From the NCBI RefSeq assembly GCF_028288185.1, contig NZ_JAQBOF010000011.1:62001-126000 (forward strand): DNA of 64,000 nucleotides, in the 5' to 3' direction. Position numbers and translations under genes: made by a program. Positions 53,628-62,419 of this stretch are shown here, in pieces. Under the pieces are notes generated by a model. That model did not search any database. It was not told the DNA's origin and saw only the letters and a list, made by a program, of their open reading frames with translations. The DNA is from Mucilaginibacter sp. GTDB taxonomy: Bacteria > Bacteroidota > Bacteroidia > Sphingobacteriales > Sphingobacteriaceae. Every line of letters begins with the position of its first letter. Within the stretch, counting starts at the first letter, position 1.

Positions 53628-54467
53628 TTGGAAAACTTCACTAAAAAGGCGGCTTTGCAGCAACACCTGGCTAAGTTAAAGGCCGATGGCGCTGTTATTA
53701 CTTTTGTACCCACATTGGGTGCATTGCACGCCGGCCACCTGTCATTAATAAAGCGGGCACAAAAGTTGGGCAGCATAGTTGTATGCAGTATTTTTGTTAA
53801 CCCAACCCAATTTAATGATCCTAAGGACCTGGAGATGTACCCGCGACCTATTGCAGATGACATACAAAAACTGAAGCAAGTTAATTGCGATGTGTTGTTT
53901 AACCCCGGGGTAAATGAGATGTATGCCGATAATGAGAAATGGCATTTGGATATAGGAGGACTGGAGGGTTTATTAGAAGGAAAATTCCGTCCCGGTCATT
54001 ACCAGGGGGTTACCCAAGTGGTACATAAGCTGTTTGATATAGTAAAGCCTGATATTGCTTTGTTTGGTCAGAAAGATTACCAGCAATTTTTGGTTATCAG
54101 CCGCATGGTTAGCTTATTAAACTTGCCGGTTAAGCTGGTAATGTGCCCTATTGAGCGCGAAGCGGATGGGCTGGCCATGAGTTCGCGTAATATCCATTTA
54201 TCGCCGGCCGACAGGAAACACGCGCTTATCCTGTCAAAAACATTAAATAAAATTAAACATGAGTTTAACCCGGATAACATAAGCCAATTAAAACAACAAG
54301 CCGAAGCTGTTATTAGCAATGAGCCGGGAGTTGAACTGGCTTATTTTGAAATTGCAGATGGCGACACTTTACATCCCGCCGATAAAAATACTAAAAGTTT
54401 TGTTGCCCTGGTAGCCGCCAAAGTTGGCAAAACCAGGCTGATTGATAATGTGATTATTAATGATTAG
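53628..54467 (+). CDS. panC: Pantoate--beta-alanine ligase
   Basis: 279 residues, with a TTG start (LENFTKKAALQQHLAKL) that fits the family's N-terminus; no ATG is in frame before the conserved region. PanC motifs are FVPTLGALHAGHLSLI (HxGH), VSIFVNPTQFNDPKDLEMYPR, GLEGLLEGKFRPGHYQGVTQVV, IALFGQKDYQQFLV and LAMSSRNIHLSP. The enzyme joins pantoate and beta-alanine with ATP in coenzyme A synthesis. panD, which supplies beta-alanine, follows 123 bases downstream. The frame opens only at 53619, so the leader is short. Confidence 0.96.
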   Translation: MENFTKKAALQQHLAKLKADGAVITFVPTLGALHAGHLSLIKRAQKLGSIVVCSIFVNPTQFNDPKDLEMYPRPIADDIQKLKQVNCDVLFNPGVNEMYADNEKWHLDIGGLEGLLEGKFRPGHYQGVTQVVHKLFDIVKPDIALFGQKDYQQFLVISRMVSLLNLPVKLVMCPIEREADGLAMSSRNIHLSPADRKHALILSKTLNKIKHEFNPDNISQLKQQAEAVISNEPGVELAYFEIADGDTLHPADKNTKSFVALVAAKVGKTRLIDNVIIND

Positions 54468-54575
54468 AGATTGGTTAATTAGTGATTGGGCACTTACCGC
54501 GCATCAATCATGTAATAACTAGTCGTAAATCTTTACCTTTTAATAACTAATCTCTAATCAACTAATCACTAATTA
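54462..54575. repeat. ATTAG-type repeats between panC and panD
   Basis: The left half (54462-54489) overlaps the panC stop with GATTAGAGATT and TTAATTAGTGATTG; the right half (54545-54575) carries the same words on the opposite strand. The site is related to those at 49231 and 51150, so it belongs to a small dispersed family. Confidence 0.55.
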
Positions 54576-54578
54576 ACT

Positions 54579-54586
54579 TAATTTTG
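54579..54586 (+). promoter_or_regulatory. Bacteroidota -7 box directly before panD
   Basis: TAATTTTG matches TAnnTTTG exactly and ends 4 bases before the panD ATG, which would give a nearly leaderless mRNA. The -33 element overlaps the repeat region and is unclear. Confidence 0.45.
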
Positions 54587-54590
54587 CCCT

Positions 54591-54941
54591 ATGATTATTG
54601 AGGTATTAAAATCAAAGCTTCACCGCGCCAGGGTTACCCAGGCCGAGTTAAACTACGTTGGGAGTATTACTATTGATGAAGATTTGATGGATGCGGCAAA
54701 TATTATTGCCAACGAAAAAGTGCAAATTGTAAACAACAACAATGGCGCTCGTTTTGAAACTTATGTAATAAAAGGCGAACGCGGCAGCGGCACTATTTGC
54801 TTAAATGGCGCAACGGCAAGACTGGCCCAGGTGGGCGATATCGTTATCATAATGTCATACGCGTACATGGAAATGGACGAGGCCCGTGCTTACGAGCCCA
54901 TCTTGATTTTCCCGGATACGGATAACAAATTGTTAAAATGA
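54591..54941 (+). CDS. panD: Aspartate 1-decarboxylase
   Basis: 116 residues. The self-cleavage site lies at Gly24-Ser25 (NYVGSITID), where Ser25 becomes the pyruvoyl cofactor, and Lys9, Arg14-like and Tyr-rich segments of the fold are present ([35 protein letters not shown]). The enzyme makes beta-alanine from aspartate and works with panC upstream. The C-terminal sequence is normal, so no truncation is suspected. It abuts the convergent lipoprotein gene: the next base after its stop is the stop of that gene. Confidence 0.96.
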   Translation: MIIEVLKSKLHRARVTQAELNYVGSITIDEDLMDAANIIANEKVQIVNNNNGARFETYVIKGERGSGTICLNGATARLAQVGDIVIIMSYAYMEMDEARAYEPILIFPDTDNKLLK

Positions 54942-55475
54942 TTATTTTTTTGCGGCCGGATAAGCGTTAATGCTTAACACCAGTTGTAAATTGGCATCAG
55001 CGTCTGTTCTGCGGCGAAGCTCGTAAACCATTTTTATCCTGATGCTGGGTTGGCGCACCAACTTATCTAAGAAAGTCGAATTATCAATATCTAGTGTCAT
55101 TAAGTTACCGGCATCGGGCGTAATATCACGGCGCGATGCCACCAATATCTCGTCCTTACTATCCTCTGCAGACATGTATATTTTTAAGTTTTTAATGTTC
55201 CCCAGGTTATAATCTGCCGGATCTATTGATTTAAGTTTTGCCGAAATAATACTAACCTCGCTTACATTATTCCCATTGTTACCGCCGGGAGAAAAGTTTT
55301 GGTCAAAGCTGTTGGCAAGGCTTATAGCCGCATAGCTTTTACCCGCTTCGGCAGTTGCCGGTATTACCAATGTAGCCGTATATGGAAATGTTGATTTAAC
55401 AATAGACTGCATCATGCCGCAAGAGCCCATGAACAGCAGCAATACCACTGAAATAAATAACACGCTCCTTCTCAT
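54942..55475 (-). CDS. Lipoprotein of unknown function
   Basis: 177 residues with lipobox FMGSC. The mature part contains a predicted beta-sandwich (ATLVIPATAEAGKSYAAISLANSFDQ), an NGNN-rich loop and basic strands (SIRIKMVYELRRRTD) near the C-terminus. No named family was recognised. It converges with panD without spacing, and its upstream side faces a 263-base gap before a divergent DUF4397 gene. Confidence 0.65.
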   Translation of the reverse strand: MRRSVLFISVVLLLFMGSCGMMQSIVKSTFPYTATLVIPATAEAGKSYAAISLANSFDQNFSPGGNNGNNVSEVSIISAKLKSIDPADYNLGNIKNLKIYMSAEDSKDEILVASRRDITPDAGNLMTLDIDNSTFLDKLVRQPSIRIKMVYELRRRTDADANLQLVLSINAYPAAKK

Positions 55476-55738
55476 ATCTTGGGTTATTATAGAATATATG
55501 TGTCGATAGTAAATATCGGTTATTTAATTTAAAAAGCTATGAAAATACCAGATAATAAAGGCCTGTTGTGTATAGTAGAGATAAGGTAAAGCGCATTTAA
55601 TGTAATAACAAGGGCTGTACAAACGTTAATGGATGTTAAATAATTTCATTTAAATTTTTTAATAGATAATTTAGCTCAGGTTTATCGCAGCCTAGTTTGT
55701 TTTAAACCCAAAATCAAGAATATTTTAAATATACAGTC

Positions 55739-56389
55739 ATGAAAAAGATTTTACTTTTATGTTTAAGCGCGGCAGTGTTACTATCGGCATGCGTTAAAAA
55801 GAAAGATACTGTAACCGGCGATGCACATGTACGGTTTGTAAACGCTGTGCCAAACTCTATAGCACAGGATGTGTACATTAACGGTGTGCTTAAGAACACC
55901 GGCTTGTTTTTTAGCGCGGCAACATCTTATAATACCTATACCGCAGGTGTTAATTTATTAGGTTTTACAAATTCCGGAACAACTGTAGCCAACCTGGCAT
56001 ATAGCTATGCCTCAGCAATTGGCGATTATGCAACGGTTTATTTATTTAGGGATTTTACAGGCGCGCTTGTTTCGGGCGGCATTAAGGATGATCTGTCTGC
56101 GCCCCCTGCTGGTAAAGCAAGAGTAAGGTTTGTTAATTTGCATAATCATTTAGATAACGCGCTTAAAATGTCGGTAACCGGCGGGGCAGATCTGTTTACC
56201 TATTTAGTATTTGGTACTGCATCGCCATATTATGATGTCGCGCCCGGCACTACATTTACACCGTTTGCTATTGGGGTAACCACCGAGCCTGTAATTGACC
56301 TTAATTTGCAGGCGGGTAAAACTTATACTATTTGGCTATACGGAAACGCTAATACCGAGATATATTCAAACAGTTTTATTCAAAACTAG
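55739..56389 (+). CDS. DUF4397-domain lipoprotein
   Basis: 216 residues with lipobox LLSAC. Two DUF4397-like units are visible: AHVRFVNAVPNSIAQDVYINGVLKNTG with SAIGDYATVYLFRDFTG, and ARVRFVNLHNHLDNALKMSV with LQAGKTYTIWLYGN. The family consists of secreted or lipid-anchored proteins common in Bacteroidota with no assigned function. The gene is alone on the plus strand, with a 263-base gap before it and a 260-base gap after it. Confidence 0.78.
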   Translation: MKKILLLCLSAAVLLSACVKKKDTVTGDAHVRFVNAVPNSIAQDVYINGVLKNTGLFFSAATSYNTYTAGVNLLGFTNSGTTVANLAYSYASAIGDYATVYLFRDFTGALVSGGIKDDLSAPPAGKARVRFVNLHNHLDNALKMSVTGGADLFTYLVFGTASPYYDVAPGTTFTPFAIGVTTEPVIDLNLQAGKTYTIWLYGNANTEIYSNSFIQN

Positions 56390-56528
56390 CTAAAAGATAA
56401 TAGCGGTATCGTTCTATCATAATAACGGCAGCGGAAGTTTTAATATATTATTGCAGTCGTGTTTTATACCTTAGTTAAACCCTGACGTATTTTTTACAAA
56501 AAAGAGCATAAAGTAGCTATATAAATTC

Positions 56529-56649
56529 TATCTTTGCACCCCGACGCTGAGGTCGGGAAACCTGCTATCAGCGCATAGGAAAAATCGTTATTGCCGTTAC
56601 CCGGCTTTTGACTTTTGACTTAGAACTTTTGAATTAAAAAAAAAGCCCT
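56529..56649 (+). promoter_or_regulatory. carB promoter and leader
   Basis: TATCTTTG at 56529-56536 matches the -7 consensus exactly. The leader of about 110 bases begins with a hairpin CCGAC/GTCGG at 56541-56556 and later has three CTTTTGA-like words near 56606-56634. No attenuator with a T tract and no known riboswitch was recognised. Confidence 0.5.
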
Positions 56650-59469
56650 ATGCCCAAAGACACCTCCATTAAATCAGTACTGATCATTGGCTCAGGCCCT
56701 ATTATTATTGGCCAGGCCTGCGAGTTTGATTATGCCGGATCACAAGCCGCGCTATCTTTAAAAGAAGAAGGTATTACCGTATCTATCATTAACAGCAACC
56801 CGGCTACTATCATGACGGATAAAGTTATTGGCGACCACGTTTACCTGCTGCCCCTTACCTGCGAAAGCATTGAGAAGATATTGATCGAACAAAAAATTGA
56901 TGCCGTGTTACCTACCATGGGTGGCCAAACCGCGTTAAACCTTTGTATTGAGGCTGATGAGCAAGGCTTATGGGAAAAATATGGTGTAAAGATTGTTGGT
57001 GTTGATATTGCCGCGATTGAGAAGACCGAAAACCGCGAGGCATTCCGCCAGTTAATGGTTGACATTGGTGTTGGGGTAGCTACCTCAAAAATAGCTAACT
57101 CTTTCCTTGAAGGTAAAGAGGCCGCACAGGAAATAGGTTTCCCTTTGGTTATTCGTCCAAGTTATACGCTGGGAGGTAAAGGCGCTGGCTTTGTACATAA
57201 AAAAGAAGATTTTGACGCAGCATTAAGCCGTGGCTTGCAGGCATCGCCAACTCATGAGGTTTTGGTGGAGCAGGCTGTTTTAGGCTGGAAAGAATATGAG
57301 CTGGAGCTGCTGCGTGATAGTAATGATAACGTAATTATTATTTGCTCGATAGAGAACTTTGACCCGATGGGTATCCATACCGGCGACTCGATAACCGTGG
57401 CTCCGGCCATGACATTGAGCGACCGCTGCTACCAGGAAATGCGTAACCAGGCCATCAAAATGATGCGCGCCATTGGTAATTTCGCGGGTGGTTGTAACGT
57501 ACAGTTCTCTGTTAACCCTGCAGATGAAGCGATTATCGCTATCGAGATCAACCCACGTGTATCGCGCTCATCAGCATTAGCATCAAAAGCAACAGGCTAT
57601 CCTATTGCTAAAATAGCTGCTAAATTGGCTATCGGTTATAATTTAGATGAGATAGAAAATCAGATCACCAAAACAACATCGGCTTATTTTGAGCCAACGC
57701 TTGATTATGTGATCGTTAAAATACCACGCTGGAACTTTGATAAGTTTAAAGGCGCTAACCGCGAGTTGGGCTTGCAAATGAAATCAGTAGGCGAAGTCAT
57801 GGGCATTGGCCGCAGCTTTATCGAGGCGTTGCAAAAAGCCTGTCAGAGTTTAGAGATAGGCCGCGCCGGTTTAGGTGCCGATGGTAAACAAAGCCGCAAC
57901 CTTGACGAAATTATGCATAGCCTGGAGCATCCAAGCTGGGACAGGTTGTTCCACGTTTATGATGCTTTAAGTTTAGGTGTGCCAATTGAATCGGTACGTA
58001 AAGCTACTAAAATAGACAGATGGTTCCTGAACCAGATCATGGATATTGTGAACCTCGAGATTGAGTTACGCAGATATTCTATAGGCAACATCCCGGAGGA
58101 TTTCCTTTTCACCTTAAAACAAAAAGGATTCTCTGACGCGCAGATAGCTTACATTCTGCATAATAATACTACCGAAGAGGATGTTTACCAGCGCCGTAAA
58201 GAACTGGGCATTAAGCGTGTTTATAAAATGGTTGATACCTGCGCTGCCGAGTTCCCTGCCAAAACACCTTACTACTACTCTACTTACGAAGGCGAGAACG
58301 AATCGGTCTCATCTGACAAGAAAAAAATAATTGTATTAGGCTCGGGCCCCAACCGTATTGGCCAGGGTATTGAGTTTGATTATAGCTGCGTACACGGTTT
58401 GATAGCTGCTAAAGAAGCGGGTTTTGAAGCCATCATGGTTAACTGTAACCCTGAAACGGTATCAACCGACTTTAACATGGCCGATAAGCTATACTTTGAG
58501 CCTGTGTTCTGGGAACATGTTCGCGAAATCATCGAGCTGGAAAAACCGGTTGGGGTTATCGTTCAGCTAGGTGGACAAACCGCCTTGAAGATGGCCGAGA
58601 AAATGCATGAGCATGGGATTAAGATCATAGGTACATCATTCGATAACATGGATATTGCCGAAGATCGTGGCCGTTTCTCTGACTTGCTAAAAGAGTTGGA
58701 AATCCCTTACCCATTATACGGCGTTGCCGAAAGTGCCGAAGAAGCGCTGGAAGTTGCACACCAGGTAGGTTACCCGGTATTGGTTCGCCCTAGTTATGTA
58801 TTGGGCGGACAAGGCATGAGCATTGTAATTAATGATGAGGACCTGGAGAAAGCGGTTGTTAGCTTGCTGAAAAACTTACCGGGCAACCGTGTATTGATCG
58901 ACCATTTCCTGGACCGTGCATCCGAAGCCGAGTCTGACTCGATAAGCGATGGCGATGATGTGCATATAGTTGGTTTAATGGAACACATTGAGCCTGCGGG
59001 TATCCACTCGGGCGATTCATTCGCGGTATTGCCACCGTTTGATCTGTCGGCCAATGTGATCAACAAAATGGAGCAGTATACTAAAAAAATAGCTAAAGCA
59101 CTAAATGTAATAGGTTTGCTTAACATACAATTTGCCATAAAAGATGACGAGGTATATGTGATAGAAGCCAACCCGCGTGCATCGCGTACGGTGCCTTTCA
59201 TTGCCAAAGCGTATGATGTGCCTTACATCAACATAGCCACCAAAGTAATGCTGGGTGCTAATAAACTAAAAGATTTCACCATTGAACGTAAGCTTAAAGG
59301 TTATGCCATTAAGGAACCTGTATTCTCTTTCGATAAATTCCCCGAGGTTGAAAAACAACTGGGCCCCGAAATGAAATCAACCGGCGAATCTATCCGCTTT
59401 ATCCCTGACCTGCAGGACCCATATTTTAAGCATTTGTACAGAGAGAAATCGATGTACTTGAGTAAGTAA
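56650..59469 (+). CDS. carB: Carbamoyl-phosphate synthase large subunit, lacking the C-terminal allosteric domain
   Basis: 939 residues. The two ATP-grasp synthetase halves are complete: the first with SGPIIIGQACEFDYAGSQA, PTMGGQTALNL and RPSYTLGGKGAGFVH, the second with SGPNRIGQGIEFDYSCVH, QLGGQTALKMA and RPSYVLGGQGMSIV. The protein ends with PEMKSTGESIRFIPDLQDPYFKHLYREK, so the MGS-like regulatory domain (about 130 residues) of the 1070-residue E. coli protein is missing. The enzyme makes carbamoyl phosphate for pyrimidines and arginine together with carA, which is not in the window. The same short form is, as I recall, usual in Bacteroidota. Confidence 0.97.
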   Translation: MPKDTSIKSVLIIGSGPIIIGQACEFDYAGSQAALSLKEEGITVSIINSNPATIMTDKVIGDHVYLLPLTCESIEKILIEQKIDAVLPTMGGQTALNLCIEADEQGLWEKYGVKIVGVDIAAIEKTENREAFRQLMVDIGVGVATSKIANSFLEGKEAAQEIGFPLVIRPSYTLGGKGAGFVHKKEDFDAALSRGLQASPTHEVLVEQAVLGWKEYELELLRDSNDNVIIICSIENFDPMGIHTGDSITVAPAMTLSDRCYQEMRNQAIKMMRAIGNFAGGCNVQFSVNPADEAIIAIEINPRVSRSSALASKATGYPIAKIAAKLAIGYNLDEIENQITKTTSAYFEPTLDYVIVKIPRWNFDKFKGANRELGLQMKSVGEVMGIGRSFIEALQKACQSLEIGRAGLGADGKQSRNLDEIMHSLEHPSWDRLFHVYDALSLGVPIESVRKATKIDRWFLNQIMDIVNLEIELRRYSIGNIPEDFLFTLKQKGFSDAQIAYILHNNTTEEDVYQRRKELGIKRVYKMVDTCAAEFPAKTPYYYSTYEGENESVSSDKKKIIVLGSGPNRIGQGIEFDYSCVHGLIAAKEAGFEAIMVNCNPETVSTDFNMADKLYFEPVFWEHVREIIELEKPVGVIVQLGGQTALKMAEKMHEHGIKIIGTSFDNMDIAEDRGRFSDLLKELEIPYPLYGVAESAEEALEVAHQVGYPVLVRPSYVLGGQGMSIVINDEDLEKAVVSLLKNLPGNRVLIDHFLDRASEAESDSISDGDDVHIVGLMEHIEPAGIHSGDSFAVLPPFDLSANVINKMEQYTKKIAKALNVIGLLNIQFAIKDDEVYVIEANPRASRTVPFIAKAYDVPYINIATKVMLGANKLKDFTIERKLKGYAIKEPVFSFDKFPEVEKQLGPEMKSTGESIRFIPDLQDPYFKHLYREKSMYLSK

Positions 59470-59514
59470 TCCCCAGCCCCCTAAAGGGGGAGCTGAATAG
59501 CATACTAAAAGAAA

Positions 59515-59537
59515 AGCGGCCAGGTAGGTCGCTTTTT
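59515..59537 (+). terminator. Rho-independent terminator of carB
   Basis: A 7-bp stem (AGCGGCC with GGTCGCT, one G-T pair) with a 5-base loop is followed by five T residues, 45 bases behind the carB stop. A second, GC-rich hairpin (CAGCCCCC/GGGGGAGCTG) lies at 59474-59495. Confidence 0.75.
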
Positions 59538-59589
59538 TAATTATGTTTCAAATTGCTCTCAAAAGTACTCTCTTTAGGAAGCGGGGGGG

Positions 59590-60051
59590 TTAATCCACCA
59601 TCAATCCCTTAACCTCAAAAGTTAATTTACGCTTTGGGTTGGTTTTTACGGTATGTTGTTTCTTCCCCACCACCGTATCACCTGCAAAATGTTGCAAGTC
59701 ATCGGCAATGAATTGTTTTTCGGCTACGCCTTCAACTATTACAATTTTGCCTTTTAAGCCTGGTGGGATATTAATACCGATGTTTTTAAAATGCGCGGTA
59801 ATAATTTTGCCTTTGCCGGCATCCAGTTCAAACCAGCCCCCTTTGGGTTTGGTTACTTTTATAACCCGGCCGCGTATGGTGGTGTTGATGCGTGTTTTGG
59901 TGTCCATAAAAGCCTCAACCCGCCAGGCAGGCAGCATGGTCGTTGTGCCTGGCTTGATGCCGTAAACCATGCCATGCGGTAAGGGCGTGTGGTGCTGTGC
60001 GGTAGCGGATATAACAAGGCAAATGGAAAATAATAAAGACCAATATTTCAT
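59590..60051 (-). CDS. DUF4920-type secreted protein
   Basis: The ATG at 60051 (MKYWSLLFSICLVISATAQ) is preferred to a GTG three bases upstream. The mature region has GRVIKVTKPKGGWFELDAGKGKIITAHFKN and GLKGKIVIVEGVAEKQF, which match DUF4920; the usual GCW of the family is GGW here, so a conserved Cys is missing. His-rich residues follow the signal peptide (QHHTPLPHG). The role of the family is unknown; a metal-related function is possible. It converges with carB and stands alone. Confidence 0.75.
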   Translation of the reverse strand: MKYWSLLFSICLVISATAQHHTPLPHGMVYGIKPGTTTMLPAWRVEAFMDTKTRINTTIRGRVIKVTKPKGGWFELDAGKGKIITAHFKNIGINIPPGLKGKIVIVEGVAEKQFIADDLQHFAGDTVVGKKQHTVKTNPKRKLTFEVKGLMVD

Positions 60052-60453
60052 CACACAGATATATTCTTACAGAACAAGAAATTATGGCCTTAGTTTTAAA
60101 CCACATACTAAAATTGAAATATGGTTTTTAGGCTTTCTTGTCCGTGCATTCTTGTCAAGTGTATTTACCGCTATTGCTGCCATATTTTGTAATAAGCTGC
60201 TTATACCGGTCATTATAAAATATCAGCAGGTAATTAATAATGACAAATGGTATAAAATAAGTTAATATAATAGAAGTACAGGTGTTTAACCCAACCTGGT
60301 TAAAAACATGCAGCGGGAATATCACCAAATAGGTTTATGAGATAATAACCTTAACAGTAAAGTAGTGTTAACAATTAGTCCCAAGCAAGATCGACATTGG
60401 CACAATAGTTAAAGCCTTCTAACTGCTTTGGCGGTCGCGTTTTGTTTTTGCTA
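60052..60453. other. Intergenic region between the DUF4920 gene and radA
   Basis: About 400 bases. A 7-bp hairpin (TTTAACC/GGTTAAA) lies at 60285-60304 without a T tract. A plus-strand frame of 80 residues from 60023 to 60265 has one hydrophobic stretch but no other support, so it is not called. No RNA gene was recognised. Confidence 0.5.
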
Positions 60454-61944
60454 TTATCCAAACAACAACTCAAATACATCTTCAATATTAGCCACCATTT
60501 TTATATCAATGGTATAGCGCGACAGGTCCATGCGCTTTTTGTCCTGCGCGGCTGATGGCATATTGTATTTAGAAATATAGATCTGCTCAAAGCCTAGTTT
60601 TTGTGCTTCGGCAATGCGTTGTTCTACCCGGTTAACTGCCCGTATCTCGCCCGAGAGGCCAATCTCGCCGGCAAAGCAGGTTTTAAAAGGTATGGGTATA
60701 TTTTGATATGATGATATGATAGCAGCGGCAAGCCCCAGGTCAATCGCGGGGTCTTCTACCTTTATGCCACCCGTTATATTCAGGAAAACATCCTGCGCAC
60801 CCAGTTTAAATCCGCAACGCTTCTCTAGTACGGCAAGCAGCATGCTCATTCGCTTGGCATCAAAACCATTTGCGTTACGCTGGGGCGTTCCATATACCGA
60901 AGTGCTCACCAATGCTTGCGTTTCAATAAGCATCGGTCTCATGCCCTCTAATGTGGCCGATATGGTGATGCCGCTCAAAGGTTCATCGCGTTGCGATAAT
61001 AATATTTCTGATGGATTAGATACTTCGCGCAAACCCTCGCCCAGCATTTCATAGATGCCCAGTTCAGACGAAGAGCCGAAACGGTTTTTAACCGTGCGCA
61101 ATATGCGGTAAACATGGTGCCTGTCGCCCTCAAACTGCAAAACGGTATCAACCATGTGCTCCAGTATTTTAGGGCCTGCTATCATGCCGTCTTTGGTGAT
61201 ATGGCCAATTAAAAATACCGGTGTAGCGCTTTCTTTGGCAAAACGCAACAACTCGGCCGTACACTCACGCACCTGCGATACACTGCCGGGCGTTGATTCT
61301 ATATGTGATGAATGGAGGGTTTGGATAGAGTCGACTACAACCAAATCAGGTTCCAGCTCTTCGATCTGTTTAAATATGTTTTGGGTTGATGTTTCGGTAA
61401 GGATGTAGCACCCCTTATTTATTTCGGATTTTTCACTATTGTTTGTTTTTTCAGGGTGTTCAAGAGGGCTTCGCCGTTTCGGATATTCGATTTCGGATTT
61501 ATTAAGGGTCTTAACCTCACTCAGTCGTTCGGCTCGCATTTTAATCTGCTTTTCGCTTTCCTCGCCCGAGATATAGAGCACTTTAAGGTTGGGCATATTT
61601 AGCGCCAATTGCAACATCAGGGTTGATTTACCAATGCCCGGCTCGCCGCCTATTAATACCAATGAACCCGCAACAATACCACCGCCCAATACGCGGTTGA
61701 ACTCTCTATCCGGAGTAAGCAGTCGGTCCTCTTCGTTAAAAGTAATATCTGCAACCTCTACCGGTTTATTCGCGCGTTGTTGGGTGGTACTGCTTACTTT
61801 CCAGGTGGGGACAGATTTTGAGTCCTTTTCAATAACCTCCTCTACAAAAGTGTTCCATTGCTGGCACGATGGGCATTTGCCCAACCACTTAGCCGACTCG
61901 AAGCCACAGCTTTGACAGAAATACGCGATCTTAGATTTAGCCAT
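60454..61944 (-). CDS. radA: DNA repair protein RadA with a lineage-specific insertion
   Basis: The ATG at 61944 (MAKSKIAYFCQSCGFES) gives the usual start; the longer frame runs into the upstream repeat. The zinc finger CQSCG-CPSC, Walker A GEPGIGKS at 100-107, ISGEES and the RadA-specific KNRFG with the C-terminal Lon-like domain (AIDLGLAAAIISS) are present. RadA aids branch migration in recombinational repair. An extra stretch of about 33 residues at 144-177 (LNKSEIEYPKRRSP, EKSEINKG) lies between RAERL and YILTETSTQ, where most RadA proteins have only a few residues. Its DNA contains the words TTCGGATTT and TTCGGAT, so it may be an inserted repeat. Confidence 0.95.
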   Translation of the reverse strand: MAKSKIAYFCQSCGFESAKWLGKCPSCQQWNTFVEEVIEKDSKSVPTWKVSSTTQQRANKPVEVADITFNEEDRLLTPDREFNRVLGGGIVAGSLVLIGGEPGIGKSTLMLQLALNMPNLKVLYISGEESEKQIKMRAERLSEVKTLNKSEIEYPKRRSPLEHPEKTNNSEKSEINKGCYILTETSTQNIFKQIEELEPDLVVVDSIQTLHSSHIESTPGSVSQVRECTAELLRFAKESATPVFLIGHITKDGMIAGPKILEHMVDTVLQFEGDRHHVYRILRTVKNRFGSSSELGIYEMLGEGLREVSNPSEILLSQRDEPLSGITISATLEGMRPMLIETQALVSTSVYGTPQRNANGFDAKRMSMLLAVLEKRCGFKLGAQDVFLNITGGIKVEDPAIDLGLAAAIISSYQNIPIPFKTCFAGEIGLSGEIRAVNRVEQRIAEAQKLGFEQIYISKYNMPSAAQDKKRMDLSRYTIDIKMVANIEDVFELLFG

Positions 61945-61950
61945 TTGTTT

Positions 61951-61982
61951 GATATGCGAATGTGCAGATATGCAAATGTGCA
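61951..61982. repeat. 16-bp tandem duplication upstream of radA
   Basis: GATATGCGAATGTGCA at 61951-61966 is followed directly by GATATGCAAATGTGCA (one mismatch), and a third copy starts with GAT. It lies 7 bases in front of the radA ATG. Confidence 0.75.
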
Positions 61983-62006
61983 GATTAAATTGGGTTTGGC
62001 AAAGGG

Positions 62007-62029
62007 TTTTGCTAAATAATTTAGCAAAA
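62007..62029. promoter_or_regulatory. Palindrome between divergent radA and the gene at 62078
   Basis: TTTTGCTAAAT and ATTTAGCAAAA are perfect 11-bp arms around a single A. The position between two divergent starts suits a transcription-factor operator; the binding protein is unknown. Confidence 0.5.
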
Positions 62030-62077
62030 AGGATGCGATTAATTTTAAAATGATTATCTTTATACAAGAAACTATTG

Positions 62078-62419
62078 ATGGATTTTATTGAAAAAATAGC
62101 CGATCTGTTAGATCCTTTTTCTGCTGTTGCAAAATATGCGGGGATTGCTGGAATTGCTATCGCAATTATCTTTTTGATATTTAGAGAAATAATTAAAAAA
62201 GCGATTTTTCCAAGCCTAACAAAGAAACAAGCTTATAATGTTATCCGCTTAATAATAATTTGCAGTACCATTATTGGCGTAATTGGTTTAACAGTTTCAA
62301 TTTTACCTAGCTACAAATCGGTTGATGTCTATCCAAAACAGAGCGATAGTTTAAAATATGAACCCCTCATATTAAAAAAAGAAGGTGTTATATTGATAGA
62401 TAGCAATAAGAAAAGATGA
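62078..62419 (+). CDS. Small membrane protein of unknown function
   Basis: 113 residues from the ATG at 62078 (MDFIEKIADLLDPF); a TTG directly before it is an alternative. Two transmembrane helices are clear (AVAKYAGIAGIAIAIIFLIF and VIRLIIICSTIIGVIGLTVSI) with a short cytoplasmic basic loop between them. The C-terminal tail ends in Lys and Arg. It overlaps the next gene by 4 bases, and its base composition is AT-rich compared with the rest of the window. The gene is divergent from radA across a palindrome. No known family. Confidence 0.65.
   Translation: MDFIEKIADLLDPFSAVAKYAGIAGIAIAIIFLIFREIIKKAIFPSLTKKQAYNVIRLIIICSTIIGVIGLTVSILPSYKSVDVYPKQSDSLKYEPLILKKEGVILIDSNKKR

Noticed and set aside
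60023..60265. Plus-strand frame of about 80 residues with one hydrophobic stretch
   Set aside because: It starts inside the DUF4920 gene on the opposite strand and has no promoter or family support.
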